From NCBI GenBank assembly GCA_021234155.1, contig JAJEKV010000057.1, positions 2,637,821 through 2,701,820 of the forward strand: 64,000 nucleotides of DNA, written 5' to 3'. A program made the position numbers and the translations under genes. This DNA is from Isoetes taiwanensis. Taxonomy: Eukaryota > Streptophyta > Lycopodiopsida > Isoetales > Isoetaceae. The notes under the pieces were generated by a model. That model had not been told where the DNA came from. It searched no databases and saw nothing but the letters and a program-made list of their open reading frames with translations. Positions 54,340 to 64,000 of the stretch are shown piece after piece; position 1 is the stretch's first letter, and each line of letters begins with the position of its first letter.

Positions 54340-57300
54340 GGGCGGTACACACACACCAGATATCCAGGAGTCGTCGCTCAAGTCATACCCCAAGTCATGG
54401 CCACAGACACCGATCCCCAGGTGTGGACCCACACTTGGTTGGTGAGCTACCTCAGACCACACCAACCCATCCTGGGAAGGCCCAAACACACCAACCACCG
54501 GTTGACCCCACGCAGGCAGAGCCCTCTGGGGAAGACCATGAAGCGGGGCCACCAAGGAAGAGGCCTCGGGCAGAGGGAGAGATGTCTTCCATGAAGAGGG
54601 AGGCCCGAGCCAAGGCCCAGTCGACCCGACAGGCGGGCCACACAGGCAATCCGCCAGTCGAACCTTGGAGCCGCATCCAGGCGAGGGTTGAGGCCAACAG
54701 TGCACGCCTTGCAGGCCTCCCGACAGAGGTGGAGAACATAACATCTCGGATGTTGCTTGCCAGCAAATGGTTTTTAAAACGCATCTAATCACGTAATTGG
54801 AGGATCGCACGACAAAAAGTATGATAGCATCCACTTGCTACAATTTGACAGACAAAGAATACCCGCCAGAGCTTGCATATGAGGGGGGGCGTAGACATCG
54901 TGGTTGGCAGCTGGCGGAAGCCGGACGCAGGATGTGACAGAACCGGCAGAGCAGAGACATGTCTCGGATCCAGCCGCAGGTTGAGGAGGCTAAGGCTACA
55001 CGACGACAGGGAGCACAAAGCCTCTCCGCCGAGGAAAGCCGCGAGGCCAACGGAGAGACAAGGGATTCCGTGTCGCTTTTAGAAGCAGCCGTAATCGAAG
55101 CTTGAGTAAGGATTTAGCACCAGAGGAGCTCGAGCCGGGCGCCAGTCCGCCAGGCAAGGGCCTCCATGCCGAGGGAACATGAGCAACTCCGGCCATTGCA
55201 CGAGACGCTGGGAAGACATGACAACGCCCCGCGAAGAGCCGAGAGCTCCGCATCTCAGGAGAACGAGAAAACCACGCAAAGAACACACCAACCCCCCAAA
55301 ACCACCAACCTAGGGGCGTCAGCACGGAACACATCTTTGCCCGGACACATCAGGATCACGCCCGGGCGCCACCACCCCTGGGCCGGCCCGACCTATGCCT
55401 CACCCACCTCAACCAACACCCAGTGCGGCCCCCCCGGGAACTCGAGAAGTGAGACGCAGGAGCCGCAATGTGGTAGTGCGAGGCGGCGGAGGAGCTCGGA
55501 GAACATCTCACTTCGGAGCTCGGAACCACGCATCTTGGACCGGATGATGTTCCCGGCACACGTGACCATTGGAAAGGCCGGTCGTCATGGAATTGGTATA
55601 CGGACGCCCCGGGTGGTCATCTTCCACGCTTTGAGGCGTGCGGGCGGGTGGCCATCCCGTCGAGGGGGGCCAGGAAGTTGAAGGGGACGGCTCTGTATGT
55701 TGCCAGGGACTTGACCCCAAAGCCACGTTGAAGAGACCCGGCGTGTGGAGGGCCAAAGTCGAGGGGCCTTGCAGACATGGAGGGCGGCGGGCTGGTGGGG
55801 GAAGGATCGCGGGAATTGAGGTGACCAAGCAGGGGATGCGAGCACTCCGCCCCTCGGAGTCCCCTCGAGGGGGCCCCAAGACGAGCATCCACATCTCCCC
55901 GCTCCCCCAGGACCACCACCACGACCACCGAGGCGACCCAATGGGAAGCAGGGCACCGGTACCTCCCTCCACGCAGGTGCCTAGCAGCGGTCATTCTTGA
56001 AGGGATGTCATAATGGGCACGCAGCGCCGCTAACTAGGGGGCAACAGATTTGGATGGTATGTGCGGAGAGCTTCTCAAGTGGGCGGGCCCCCAATGGTGC
56101 AGGTTCTCAAAGCACTCTTCAACAGGGCATTGCAAGAAGGCTCCCCTTTGGACTACCGGTAGAGTTGTGCCCATATACAAAGCGGGGACCCCCACAACCC
56201 AGACCAATTATCGTACCATTATGGTCAGTTAAATCTTTGCCAAGTTGCTTAGGGATTCTTGGCGGCGATTGACACTTTGGGCGGGAGGATGGAGAAGTGC
56301 GGGCTCTCACGCAGTAAGGCGGGCTTCCTGCAAGATTCTACTATTGACCATATCTTTACTCTGCGAACACTCATAGAGGATAGCCGGAATCGGCCTTGAG
56401 AATGCATCGTTGCTTTGTGGATTTCGCAAAGGCTTTTGACACGTTGCCTCGGGATAAGTTGTGGGGCAGTTGAGACGCCTAGGGACCCCGACCGACTTGC
56501 GAATGCTATATCTGACTATCTGAGGCTTGCTCTTGGTCGTCAATAATCGTCCGGGAGCCCGTTGTTAATAGCATTGGGGTGCGCCGTGGCTGCCCTCTAT
56601 CCCCGACGCTCTTCGGCTTGTACATTGACCAGCTAGAAGAATGGCTAGCCGAAAGCACGGCCCTTCGATTGATGCACCACATAATCCGCAACTCATATAT
56701 CTTTGATGATGTTGACCTGCGCGATATACCCCAGAGGACATGCAACGCCACACGGATGCTTTGGACACTTTCGCCAATTCAGCGACATGAGAGTTAACTT
56801 GGCCAAGACAAGGGTGTCTGCTGGTCCCATCATCCGGCACCACGCCTTCCCTCATTCACTTACCGAGGCGGGTAGTGGAGGTGGCTCGATCTTATAAGTA
56901 TTTGGGCATTGAGTTTTCTACTACCACACTTTGGGATGCATCCATCGTTACGAGGTCCTTTGCGGCTGGAAAGCCACGTATGCAATGCAAAACAATGAGT
57001 CACAAGGCGAGCTATATGCATGGGGTCACCAGCACACACTTGTTCAGGGCCTTGGTTGAACCGGTCCTCCTCTATGGGGCGAAGTGTGGGGGCGGTGATA
57101 TCCCTCACCACTTGGAGCGATCTAGAGCAGGTACAGAAGGCCTTCTTGGCCGGGCACCTTTGGGAGTGAAATCCGCGGTCCCATATCGGATCTTGCTCGG
57201 AGGCAGGCTTCCTTCCATTGGCAGAGGGCTGCGGTTGGAGCGTCACATTATTTACTTCCGGAAGGTGGTGGCTATGGATGAAGCCCGGCTGCCCAACCTT

Positions 57301-58091
57301 GCTTTGGCGGTGGCGATGGGCCCGGGCGACTCAAAGCTCTTTGGAAAGACAAGCAAGCCCAGTGGTTCGCTATGGAATGTGCGAGCACACGGATGTGGAC
57401 CGGTGCATACACCGAAGGAACGCTACTGCCTTGAAGCAATACTTGGATGCTTGCTTCATGGCCAAGCTTTGGGATGCAGAGGCCCCGTCACATGTCAAGG
57501 TGGCAAATTATCGGCCAGCCGGGTTAATCCCATGCTCACGAGGGGCCCACACCACTACTGCGCACCCATCTACCCATGAAAAAAGCGCGGGGTGATTGCT
57601 TCCATTCGCGACAGTGCACACCACCTCCGCATTGAGACGGGGAGATGGATTCGGGGAGCAGCGTGAGGACAGAAATCGGTCAGTCTTTGTCAACGGCGCC
57701 ATTGAGGATGAAAGTCACGCCCTCCAAGCACATGCCCGCATACGAGCATATCGGGCTCGGTATGCTTTCGGTTAGTTGTGCCCCATCGGGCCTTGCATGA
57801 GCTACCGAGCACGGCCTCTGTAGGCTTGTTGGGATCGTACCTCCGGGGAGGTAATGGATACTGCGGACTTCGGTTATGCCCCCCGTCCGAGGCATTAACC
57901 TCAATTTGTACTTGTGATTATGTATATAAGCGTGCGGTATGTCGGCATCCTTATTGCTACTAAGGTTTTCCCCGAAAACCCTTGGTGAGGGTTTTTAATC
58001 CGGTAGTATCGCTTTCTTTGCTCTCTCTTTGTACTTGGGTCCCATAGGCCAGTTGGTCTCCGTGGACGATAAAATCATATTCTATTCTATT
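54340..58091 (+). mobile_element. GC-rich decayed LINE nested in the TIR element
   Basis: In order: a proline- and arginine-rich ORF1-like region (54345-54790, with GPPRKRPRAEGEM), endonuclease traces (about 55560-55730, KLKGTALYVARDL), RT N-terminus (56040-56230, VVPIYKAG and NYRTIMVS), RT core in several frames ([11 protein letters not shown] near 56340, FVDFAKAFD near 56415, [20 protein letters not shown] at 56585, IFDDVDL replacing YADD at 56700), RT C-terminus (56875-57579, SYKYLGIEFSTTTLWD, ALVEPVLLYGAK), zinc-cluster remnant (IEDESHALQ, 57700), and the 3' hairpin (58039-58067) with a TTCTA tail ending near 58091. Numerous frameshifts. GC content clearly exceeds the AT-rich surroundings. 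Confidence 0.85.
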
Positions 58092-58857
58092 TTGGGCGAC
58101 CGAGATGATCGGATCTACTGCTGGAGCTTGCCCTCTGTTGCCTACCTCCTAGCTGCAAGCTCATTAAAAGCTTTCGTTCATATGCGTTTTTTACAAGGGT
58201 TAGGTTTATTCTTCACTGTAAAATTAAAGCATCTGCTAAATGCAACCTTTTGCCATACAATTTGTTAACTTTGCAATAAAAATCTTTTCCAGTCACGTTT
58301 CCATATTTTTGCAATTTGAAATCTTCCCAAACTAAAGTTTTATGTTGGTATTAAAGGTGTTTTCAGTTTTATGTGTTTTCAGTTATTATATTCTAGTTAT
58401 GTGTTTTTTCTAAAAGCTTATAACTTCTTAAAATTGTTGTTTTCAAACTTTAAATGAGCATTAAACAGTGATTTTCTCTATTACATTCACACATCACTAT
58501 GTATTTCACTTTTTTCTATTCTAAGTGTTCTATGATGATCTACATGCAAAGGGAACTCCAAAACCGTTTGAATTTTTCAAAAATTCGAAGGTTGGACGTT
58601 CCCGTTCCCATTCGTTCCCGTTCTCGTTCTGAATTTTGGGTCTGAGTTCCCGTTCCCGTTCCCGTTCCAGGTAGCTATGCTATAGGGATAGAACTCAGTA
58701 GATGCCCAGCTAGTTGTTTGATGTTAAGCAAGTTGACTGATGTGATGGTTTTTTTTATTTTTTTTTTGAAAGGCTAGATATAAACAATAAAAATTATACA
58801 AGACCTTATTGAATGTATTCCTATTTTGGAGCACTATGTATAAGAGATTGTGTAAAC

Positions 58858-58910
58858 ACACACTCTAGGCACAAGAGGGCAACCTCTTCGTGTGCAAGAC
58901 CTTGTTTATT
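58858..58910. repeat. Dispersed repeat end (second copy)
   Basis: Matches 46850-46905: ACACTCT, GAGGGCAACC, TCGTGTGCAAGACCTTGTTT. Confidence 0.55.
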
Positions 58911-59164
58911 TTTATTCTTGTCAGTTTGATCTAAGTCAATAAAGCTGAAAGAATTTCACCTGTCTCCACCAATCATACCATGAGACATGTCACTTTTTCT
59001 TTCCAATAAAAATGCCCGCCACTATTTTACATGCCATCCTGCCTTACCTTTTTCTTTTACTGTTCTTTCTATTTTAAATTATAAAGTCTTCTACAGCAAG
59101 CTAACAACACATGAAGGATTCCCCCTACTGGACCTAATAAAGCTAAGATTTACAGAGTAGACTA

Positions 59165-59435
59165 TGTCCAGCCCCTGTCTCTCAAAGCCACCTTTTGCAT
59201 ACATGTTGATCAAATCAGTGCTAATGAAAGCAGCTAGAAGGCATGAAAATGTAGATTGGGTTCGTTGTCATTTCTCAAAGCATTCTTACCTTCATAATTT
59301 ATGTGGTATCCTTGTATTATTGCATACTCTGGTGAAACATTTTGGGCCACCATATTATGAAAGACATCCTCTGTCTCTGAAAGCCACCTTTCGCATACAT
59401 GTTGATCAAATCAGTATCAATGAAAGCATTTCCTT
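59165..59435. repeat. Direct repeat, ~60 bp, 203 bp apart
   Basis: CTGTCTCT.AAAGCCACC, TTT.GCATACATGTTGATC and AAATCAGT...AATGAAAGCA occur near 59176 and 59379. Confidence 0.8.
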
Positions 59436-60035
59436 TCCCTATTAATTTCGTGCTGCTTTAGATTGATGACAATTGGATGGCAATGATAATGTTTGGTAAT
59501 CCTATCAGGATTAATTTATGGTGGAAAAAAATGTACGCAACCAATTCAGATGCCAAAAGGTATAGTGGACATGCAAGAGCTTCATATTCATGATGATGTG
59601 GGATCTATCTTGAGTTCCGTGAAAGCAGATTGAAAAGCTCTTTCTATAGGATTAATGCAAAGCACGATTCCAAATTCTGCAAAAAATAACAGACAAAAAC
59701 ATAAGCATTTTGGAGAGTAGGGACATCCCGTATTGGAAGCCATTGTAATGGGTCCAGGACATGACATTCTCAATGGTGGATGCCATCACCAAATCGTGTG
59801 CAGCAAGACAAGCATGAAAAAGCTTACATGCATGATCTCAGTTAAGATTTGATCTTCATGTTGTGAATCCTCTCAAACATGAATTCTCATGTTGTAAATT
59901 CTGCAAGCTCAATTTGCATAGTGGCCGCCCAACAACAGGAGCGACCGCCAGTTTACAGGCGATAGGGAGTTTTGAGCATTTTTTAGCATATTCCAGGTAT
60001 ATAGCATATACCCAGAACACACATAACCAAAGGAT

Positions 60036-60058
60036 TGCCCCCCTAGGGGGCAACCCGA
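60036..60058. repeat. GGTTGCCCCC/GGGGGCAACC palindrome
   Basis: TTGCCCCC, CTAG-centred, GGGGGCAACC. Related palindromes lie at 37794-37813 and 61596-61616, each next to a T-rich run. Confidence 0.65.
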
Positions 60059-60177
60059 AAAAAAGGTCTTGGAAAAAGGAGGCAAATGAGGGCGAAAATT
60101 CACCCTCCCTTTTTTTAGCCATATTGAAAATTATTTCTCAAGAAAGTGAAAAATGGGGTCGATCCATGTCGTGCGTG

Positions 60178-60236
60178 CTGATTGGCTGATTTTAAACTAC
60201 AAGATTGCCGCCTTTGTTTTCGCTACACTATTTAAA
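60178..60236 (+). promoter_or_regulatory. H2A core promoter elements
   Basis: An inverted CCAAT box (CTGATTGGCTGA, 60178-60189) lies about 45 bp upstream of a TATA-like TATTTAAA (60229-60236). The H2A ATG is about 90 bp downstream of the TATA-like box, leaving room for a short leader. No cell-cycle octamer (CGCGGATC) was found, although S-phase expression would be expected. Confidence 0.55.
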
Positions 60237-60324
60237 CAACAAACAGAGCACATGTTTCTACACAGCAGAGCAAGCGCCTTCGAATCGATCTTCTTCTTTC
60301 ATTTCAAATCTCATTCGGTTCATC

Positions 60325-60819
60325 ATGTCCGGTGGCAGATCTAAGTCCAAGAAGAAAGCTGTGTCCAAGACCACCAGAGCCGGACTTCAGTTCCCAGTTG
60401 GTCGATTGGCAAGGTATTTGAAGCAAGGCAGATATGCCAAGCGCGTTGGATCCGGCGCCCCTGTTTATCTAGCCGCTGTTCTTGAATATTTAGCAGCCGA
60501 GGTCAGATTTCTTTCCTTTCTTCTTCTTGATGATATTTTTTAGGGATCTTTTGGTTTTGGGGCTTAAGGTAGTTTTGAATTTGTTTAGGTTTTGGAGCTG
60601 GCCGGAAATGCAGCTCGGGATAACAAAAAGAACAGAATCATTCCTCGCCACATTCAGTTGGCTGTGAGAAATGACGATGAGCTCGGAAAGCTTCTGTCCA
60701 AAGTAACAATTGGATATGGGGGCGTCATCCCTAATATTCACCAGGTATTGCTTCCAAAGAAAAGTGCTGCTGCTCAGGAAAAAGCCGCTGAGAAAGCAGA
60801 GAAGAAGAGCAAGGCCTGA
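60325..60819 (+). CDS. H2A: Histone H2A (two exons)
   Basis: Exon 1 is 60325-60501 and exon 2 is 60589-60819. The 87-bp intron has GT/AG ends and lies in phase 0 after LEYLAAE. The 135-residue product has a basic tail ([14 protein letters not shown]), the H2A signature [50 protein letters not shown], and the docking region with acidic-patch residues (NDDELGKLL). H2A pairs with H2B in the nucleosome. The tail ends [10 protein letters not shown], with no SQ-E/D-hydrophobic motif, so it is not H2A.X, and no KSPKK motif, so not H2A.W. It is not H2A.Z-like. [14 protein letters not shown] replaces the common VTIASGGV or VTIAQGGV, an unusual loop. The frame is intact and likely functional. Confidence 0.97.
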
Positions 60820-61585
60820 GAACCTTTCTTATATCCTGAACATGGTGTTTTGAAACACCACCAAGCATTACAAATTTTGTCAATCTCAAAGGTTTTAGCC
60901 ATCTTTTGCCATATTTTTTCTTCAATACATCGCCATCAGTGAACAATTGTTTGAAACTAAATTTAAATTGGTTCGAAAGCCGAATGGTTAATGGCTGTAT
61001 ACTTTAAAATGTTCTCTGACCTTGGGTCTCCTAATTTAAGTAGCAGATTGTGCTTGGTAAATTTTATACCTGCAGGTTTAACATACATCTTTGCAGATTT
61101 CAACTTAAGGCATGGATAGAACATATGCTTCATACGGCGAAATGGAAAAGAATATTGGTCCTGTCTTCTCTCTTCTTCTTTGTAGTTGTCCATTCCCCGA
61201 ATAAGATTCTTTTCATTGTTGGTAAAGGTCTTGCATAAATATCTTTGCACTTATGTTCGGTCAACTGTGAAATCAGCTGAAAGAGTAGATCATACTTCGA
61301 ATCTACATATTGGGCTTTCATGGTAAATGTCGCCGGCAAAAATCTATGTTCAGGACTAAAAATGTAAATTAAATAATCATTCTTAACATATATCTTACAA
61401 ATTAGTTTAGATAATTCCATAAACTACTATAAATAATTCCATAAACAAATTAGTTTAGATAATTCCATAAGTTTAGTTCAGTACAAGGAAACAAATAATA
61501 AAAGGTTTCCCATTAATTAGCAACTTGAATTGCTATTAGTCCTAATCAGTCCTAACCATCACAACAAAGAAAATACCACAATCCC
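60820..61585. other. H2A 3' flank, no further gene seen
   Basis: AT-rich. A short direct repeat (TTAGATAATTCCATAA) lies at 61405 and 61454. No plant histone-type 3' stem-loop was recognised. Confidence 0.4.
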
Positions 61586-61941
61586 TCCCCTTTTTGGGTT
61601 GCCCCTAGGGGGGCAAACCTTCGCTCATTCCAAAGAGCAGGTTGGAACAGGATGTTCACATTCTCAAATGTACAATAAACTTTTTTTATAATTGTTGTCA
61701 CTTCAATCGTGCTGTTAGGGGTCTTGTTTTTACATGTCTGGCTAAGATGATATGCCTTTTTGAACGTTACCTATCTTGCATTAGCAACTTACTTTGCTTG
61801 GAGGCCTTTGCCTTTTTTTGGGCATTCGAAACTCAAAAAGAATTAAAGTAGTTGGGATTCTATAAATTTTCTTGTATAACCATATCATGTTGGGGTACAA
61901 ATCCGTATGAGCCTGCCCATTTCTTTATTTGCTTTGGAGAC

Positions 61942-62626
61942 CTTTGCTTTTTCGAAGGTGCAATTCCGGTGGAATATTCTGATCTTACCAAGCTCAATGT
62001 TCTCAAGCTGCTGGAAAATCTGCTAAAGAAGCATCCCCTACTAGCTTGGAAATCTAACCCAGCTCAAGCATTTAGAGCTGGGCTACAATATTTACTCCAA
62101 TGGTATTCCTCCTACGTTTGGGAATCTGATAAATCTGGAGTATCTAGGCCTTTGCTGGGGTAATCTTTCGGGCAGGATACCTGCAAAATTTGGAAAGCTA
62201 ACAAAATGCGTTTATGCACAAGAAATTTTTATTAGGTTCCTTGCCAGATGAGATGGGAAACATGTCTAGTCCAATGTCGTTGGATTTATCAGACAACATG
62301 CTTGAGGTTACAATTCTTGATGGCTTTAGGAGAATGCACAATCTTACTATGTTTCATTTTATGGTAAACAGATTAAATGGAAGCATTCCAACCTTCATCG
62401 GCGAGCTTTCTAATCTGCAGGCTTTTTCAGTTTGGAACAACTGCATCACGGGAAGCCTTCCTGATCTACTGGGCAGTACTGCAAGCATTAGTTGGACTTC
62501 GAATTTTATCTCAGGGCCAACTCCATCAAGTATTTGCAAAAGAGGTTCTCTTTTCAAGCTGGAGCTTTTTTTTCCAACAATCTGATGGGCCCTGTGCCTG
62601 ATCTTTCAAACTGCAAGGACCTGTTT
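61942..62626 (+). pseudogene. HAESA-like LRR receptor kinase fragment
   Basis: Successive 24-residue leucine-rich repeats are spread over three frames: GAIPVEYSDLTKLNVLKLLE (61950), GNLTQLKHLELGYNIYSNGI with PPTFGNLINLEYLGLCWGNL and SGRIPAKFGKLTK (62047-62208), GSLPDEMGNMSS and SLDLSDNMLE to GSLPDLLGSTASIS (62238-62500), and SNNLMGPVPDLSNCKDLF (62572-62626). The repeat pattern matches the ectodomain of LRR-XI kinases of the HAESA group. At least three frameshifts show it is a pseudogene. It ends abruptly where a Ty1/copia LTR starts. No kinase domain is in the window. Confidence 0.8.
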
Positions 62627-63001
62627 CTGTTAACGGAATGGATTCTGGTTGTTATCCGCTACCTTCAAATCGCACACCTTCGCCACGTCATCCCCTAAAC
62701 CACATAGGCTGTCCACATCATTAATCCATGACTTAGCCATGTCCTTTCCCAAAAGACATGCCCTCATGACCTTTCATATGCCCTTTCACCTGCTTACATA
62801 AACTGTCCTATTTTCCATATTCCCAACACATTCAACTCAAGCATTGCACAATTACGGGGGAGCCCTTCCAGTCTGCAACTGTCTCAAGACAGATATGTAT
62901 TCTCATATTCATACATGAATATATGATTCCATAATCTATTCAATTATGTATGAATGTATAAGGTTCTTGTTTTTCTGCCATATGCATCATATTTAATTTC
63001 A
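62627..63001 (+). repeat. Putative 5' LTR of the second Ty1/copia element
   Basis: The 3' edge is set by the adjacent primer-binding site and the CA end. The left edge is set by TGTTAAC and the loss of LRR coding. The partner LTR lies outside the window. Confidence 0.55.
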
Positions 63002-63345
63002 TGGCATTAGAGCTTGGTTTCTCACGATCCAAGCAATGGCCAAGAAATCAAGAATCCATCGTGCTATTTCTCATATCAATAAGCGAATCGCACGACGTAG
63101 AGAATCAAGAATACGGAAGGCAATATTCAAAGTAAATCAGAGATTAACAGCACGAAGAAATGGCGTTTACCGCAGAAGAAGCGCATTTTTGAGGCTGACA
63201 GAAATTCTCTGAATTTTTTTACCGATTGATTTTTATAATCAAATCATAATCATGGCTGCTACTTTAACCGAGACACATCGTCTCATAGAGAGATTTGACG
63301 GCGTCGGTTTCCATCACTCGAAACTTAAAATGAAGATGCTTTATG

Positions 63346-64000
63346 CCCATAGTTGGTGATCCATTGACTCTTAAAGATGCTTTATCAGATCCAAATTCCA
63401 AAGAATGGCATGATGCTATGACTCCTGAATATGATTCTCTCATGAAGAATCAAACATGGACCTAGCAACCACTCCCACCAGGGCGTAAGGCAATTGGTTG
63501 TAAGTGGCTCTTTAAACGCAAATATAAACCTGATGGATCCATTGATCGTTATAAAGCAAGATTAGTAGCAAAAGGATATTCTCAAATTGAAGGGATCGAT
63601 TACCTTGATACCTTCTCTCCTGTTGTCAAAATGACATCCATCAGAACTCTCCTTACACTTGCTGCTGCTCAAGATATGCACATCCATCAATTGGATGTTA
63701 AGACTGCATTTCTCAATGGTAACTTGGAAGAAGATATCTTCATGAAACAACCTGAAGGTTATGTTCAACCTGGACAAGAGACTTTAGTATGCAAGTTACA
63801 TAAGTCTTTATATGGCCTCAAGCAGTCTCCACGAGCATGGTATCAACGGATTGACACCTTTCTCAAGTCACATAGCTATGAGCAAGGGGGAGCAGACAGT
63901 AACATCTATATCAAGAAGAGAAACTGTCATATTTTGCTCCTAGCTCTGTATGTGGATGATGCCATATTAATAAGCAACAACTTGAATTTTCTGAGCGAGA
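63346..64000 (+). pseudogene. Ty1/copia reverse transcriptase (partial)
   Basis: The frame reads [115 protein letters not shown] and LYVDDAILIS. Catalytic residues DVKTAF and YVDD are intact. One in-frame TAG interrupts it near 63463. It differs clearly from the RT at 17.3 kb, so the two elements belong to different copia families. Continues past the window end. Confidence 0.9.

Larger units (their letters stand above)
53857..58686. mobile_element. TIR element with subterminal hairpins, enlarged by a LINE
   Basis: The ends CTATAGGGCATAGCTACC.GGAAC (53857-53880) and its inverse GTTCC.GGTAGCTATGCTATAG (58665-58686) form a 22-24-bp inverted repeat. Both arms are crowded with GGAACG/CGTTCC motifs. 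The left arm has two perfect 11-bp hairpins (53876-53900 and 53972-53998), the right arm GTTCCC repeats (58598-58670). No transposase is seen. Removing the LINE (about 54340-58091) leaves about 1.1 kb, so it is a non-autonomous DNA transposon. Terminal TAGGG hints at hAT, but no 8-bp target duplication was found. Confidence 0.65.
62627..64000 (+). mobile_element. Second Ty1/copia element, incomplete at window end
   Basis: A putative 5' LTR (62627-63001, TGTTAAC...TTCA) is followed at once by a primer-binding site variant TGGCATTAGAGC (63002). After about 340 bp without integrase, a copia RT begins. Gag, protease and integrase are missing or reduced to a short stub, so it is a non-autonomous or internally deleted copy. 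It interrupts the LRR pseudogene. Confidence 0.8.

Noticed and set aside
54328-55994. Many overlapping long frames on both strands
   Set aside because: They come from high GC content in the decayed LINE, which lowers stop frequency. Only the plus strand in LINE order is supported.

Overview
This is a repeat-dominated nuclear window from a land plant with a large genome. A homosporous fern is my best guess, but lineage is inference: it rests on an AT-rich background, very long retroelement-filled introns, plant-type LINEs and LTR elements, a HAESA-like LRR fragment, an ABCA1-type transporter fragment and an intron-containing H2A gene. No prokaryotic or organellar feature was seen.

Host genes are sparse. 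The main find is a minus-strand gene spanning 5529-36109. It is assembled from seven small exons whose splice sites and phases all agree, and it encodes a protein with one pleckstrin-homology (PH) domain. The PH domain is cut in two by an intron of about 17.9 kb, and the preceding intron is about 10.6 kb. These two introns hold much of the repeat DNA in the left half. Other host genes are a small two-exon gene on + at 38069-38573, the 3' exons of an ABCA1-like transporter on - at about 47550-48369 (apparently frameshifted), an intact H2A gene on + at 60325-60819 with a TATA-like box and an inverted CCAAT box, and a broken HAESA-like LRR receptor kinase at 61942-62626.

Layout. 1-3305: LINE with endonuclease and reverse transcriptase. 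4330-8090: two related inverted-repeat elements, one with a nested retroelement fragment; the four 3'-most recognised PH-gene exons lie between them. 8100-11490: tandem and degenerate repeats. 11499-19524: Ty1/copia element with ~1.5% diverged LTRs, a perfect 5-bp target duplication and an antisense LINE nested in gag. 19525-23660: satellites, minisatellites, strong hairpins, a homopurine tract and a pentanucleotide array. 27440-34760: an old direct duplication of about 3 kb. 36300-36775: tandem repeat. 39690-41991: LINE ORF1 and ORF2 start cut by a Ty3/gypsy chromovirus remnant. 46425-52900: LINE 3' ends, ABCA1 exons and a second DUF4283-like ORF with a poly(A) tail. 53857-58686: a TIR element with subterminal hairpins containing a GC-rich decayed LINE. 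60-64 kb: H2A, LRR pseudogene, and a second Ty1/copia element running off the end.

Across the window, LINE copies of different sequence share a 3'-terminal hairpin just before variable tetra- or pentanucleotide tails. The stem bases differ between copies but stay paired, which suggests an RNA structure recognised during retrotransposition.
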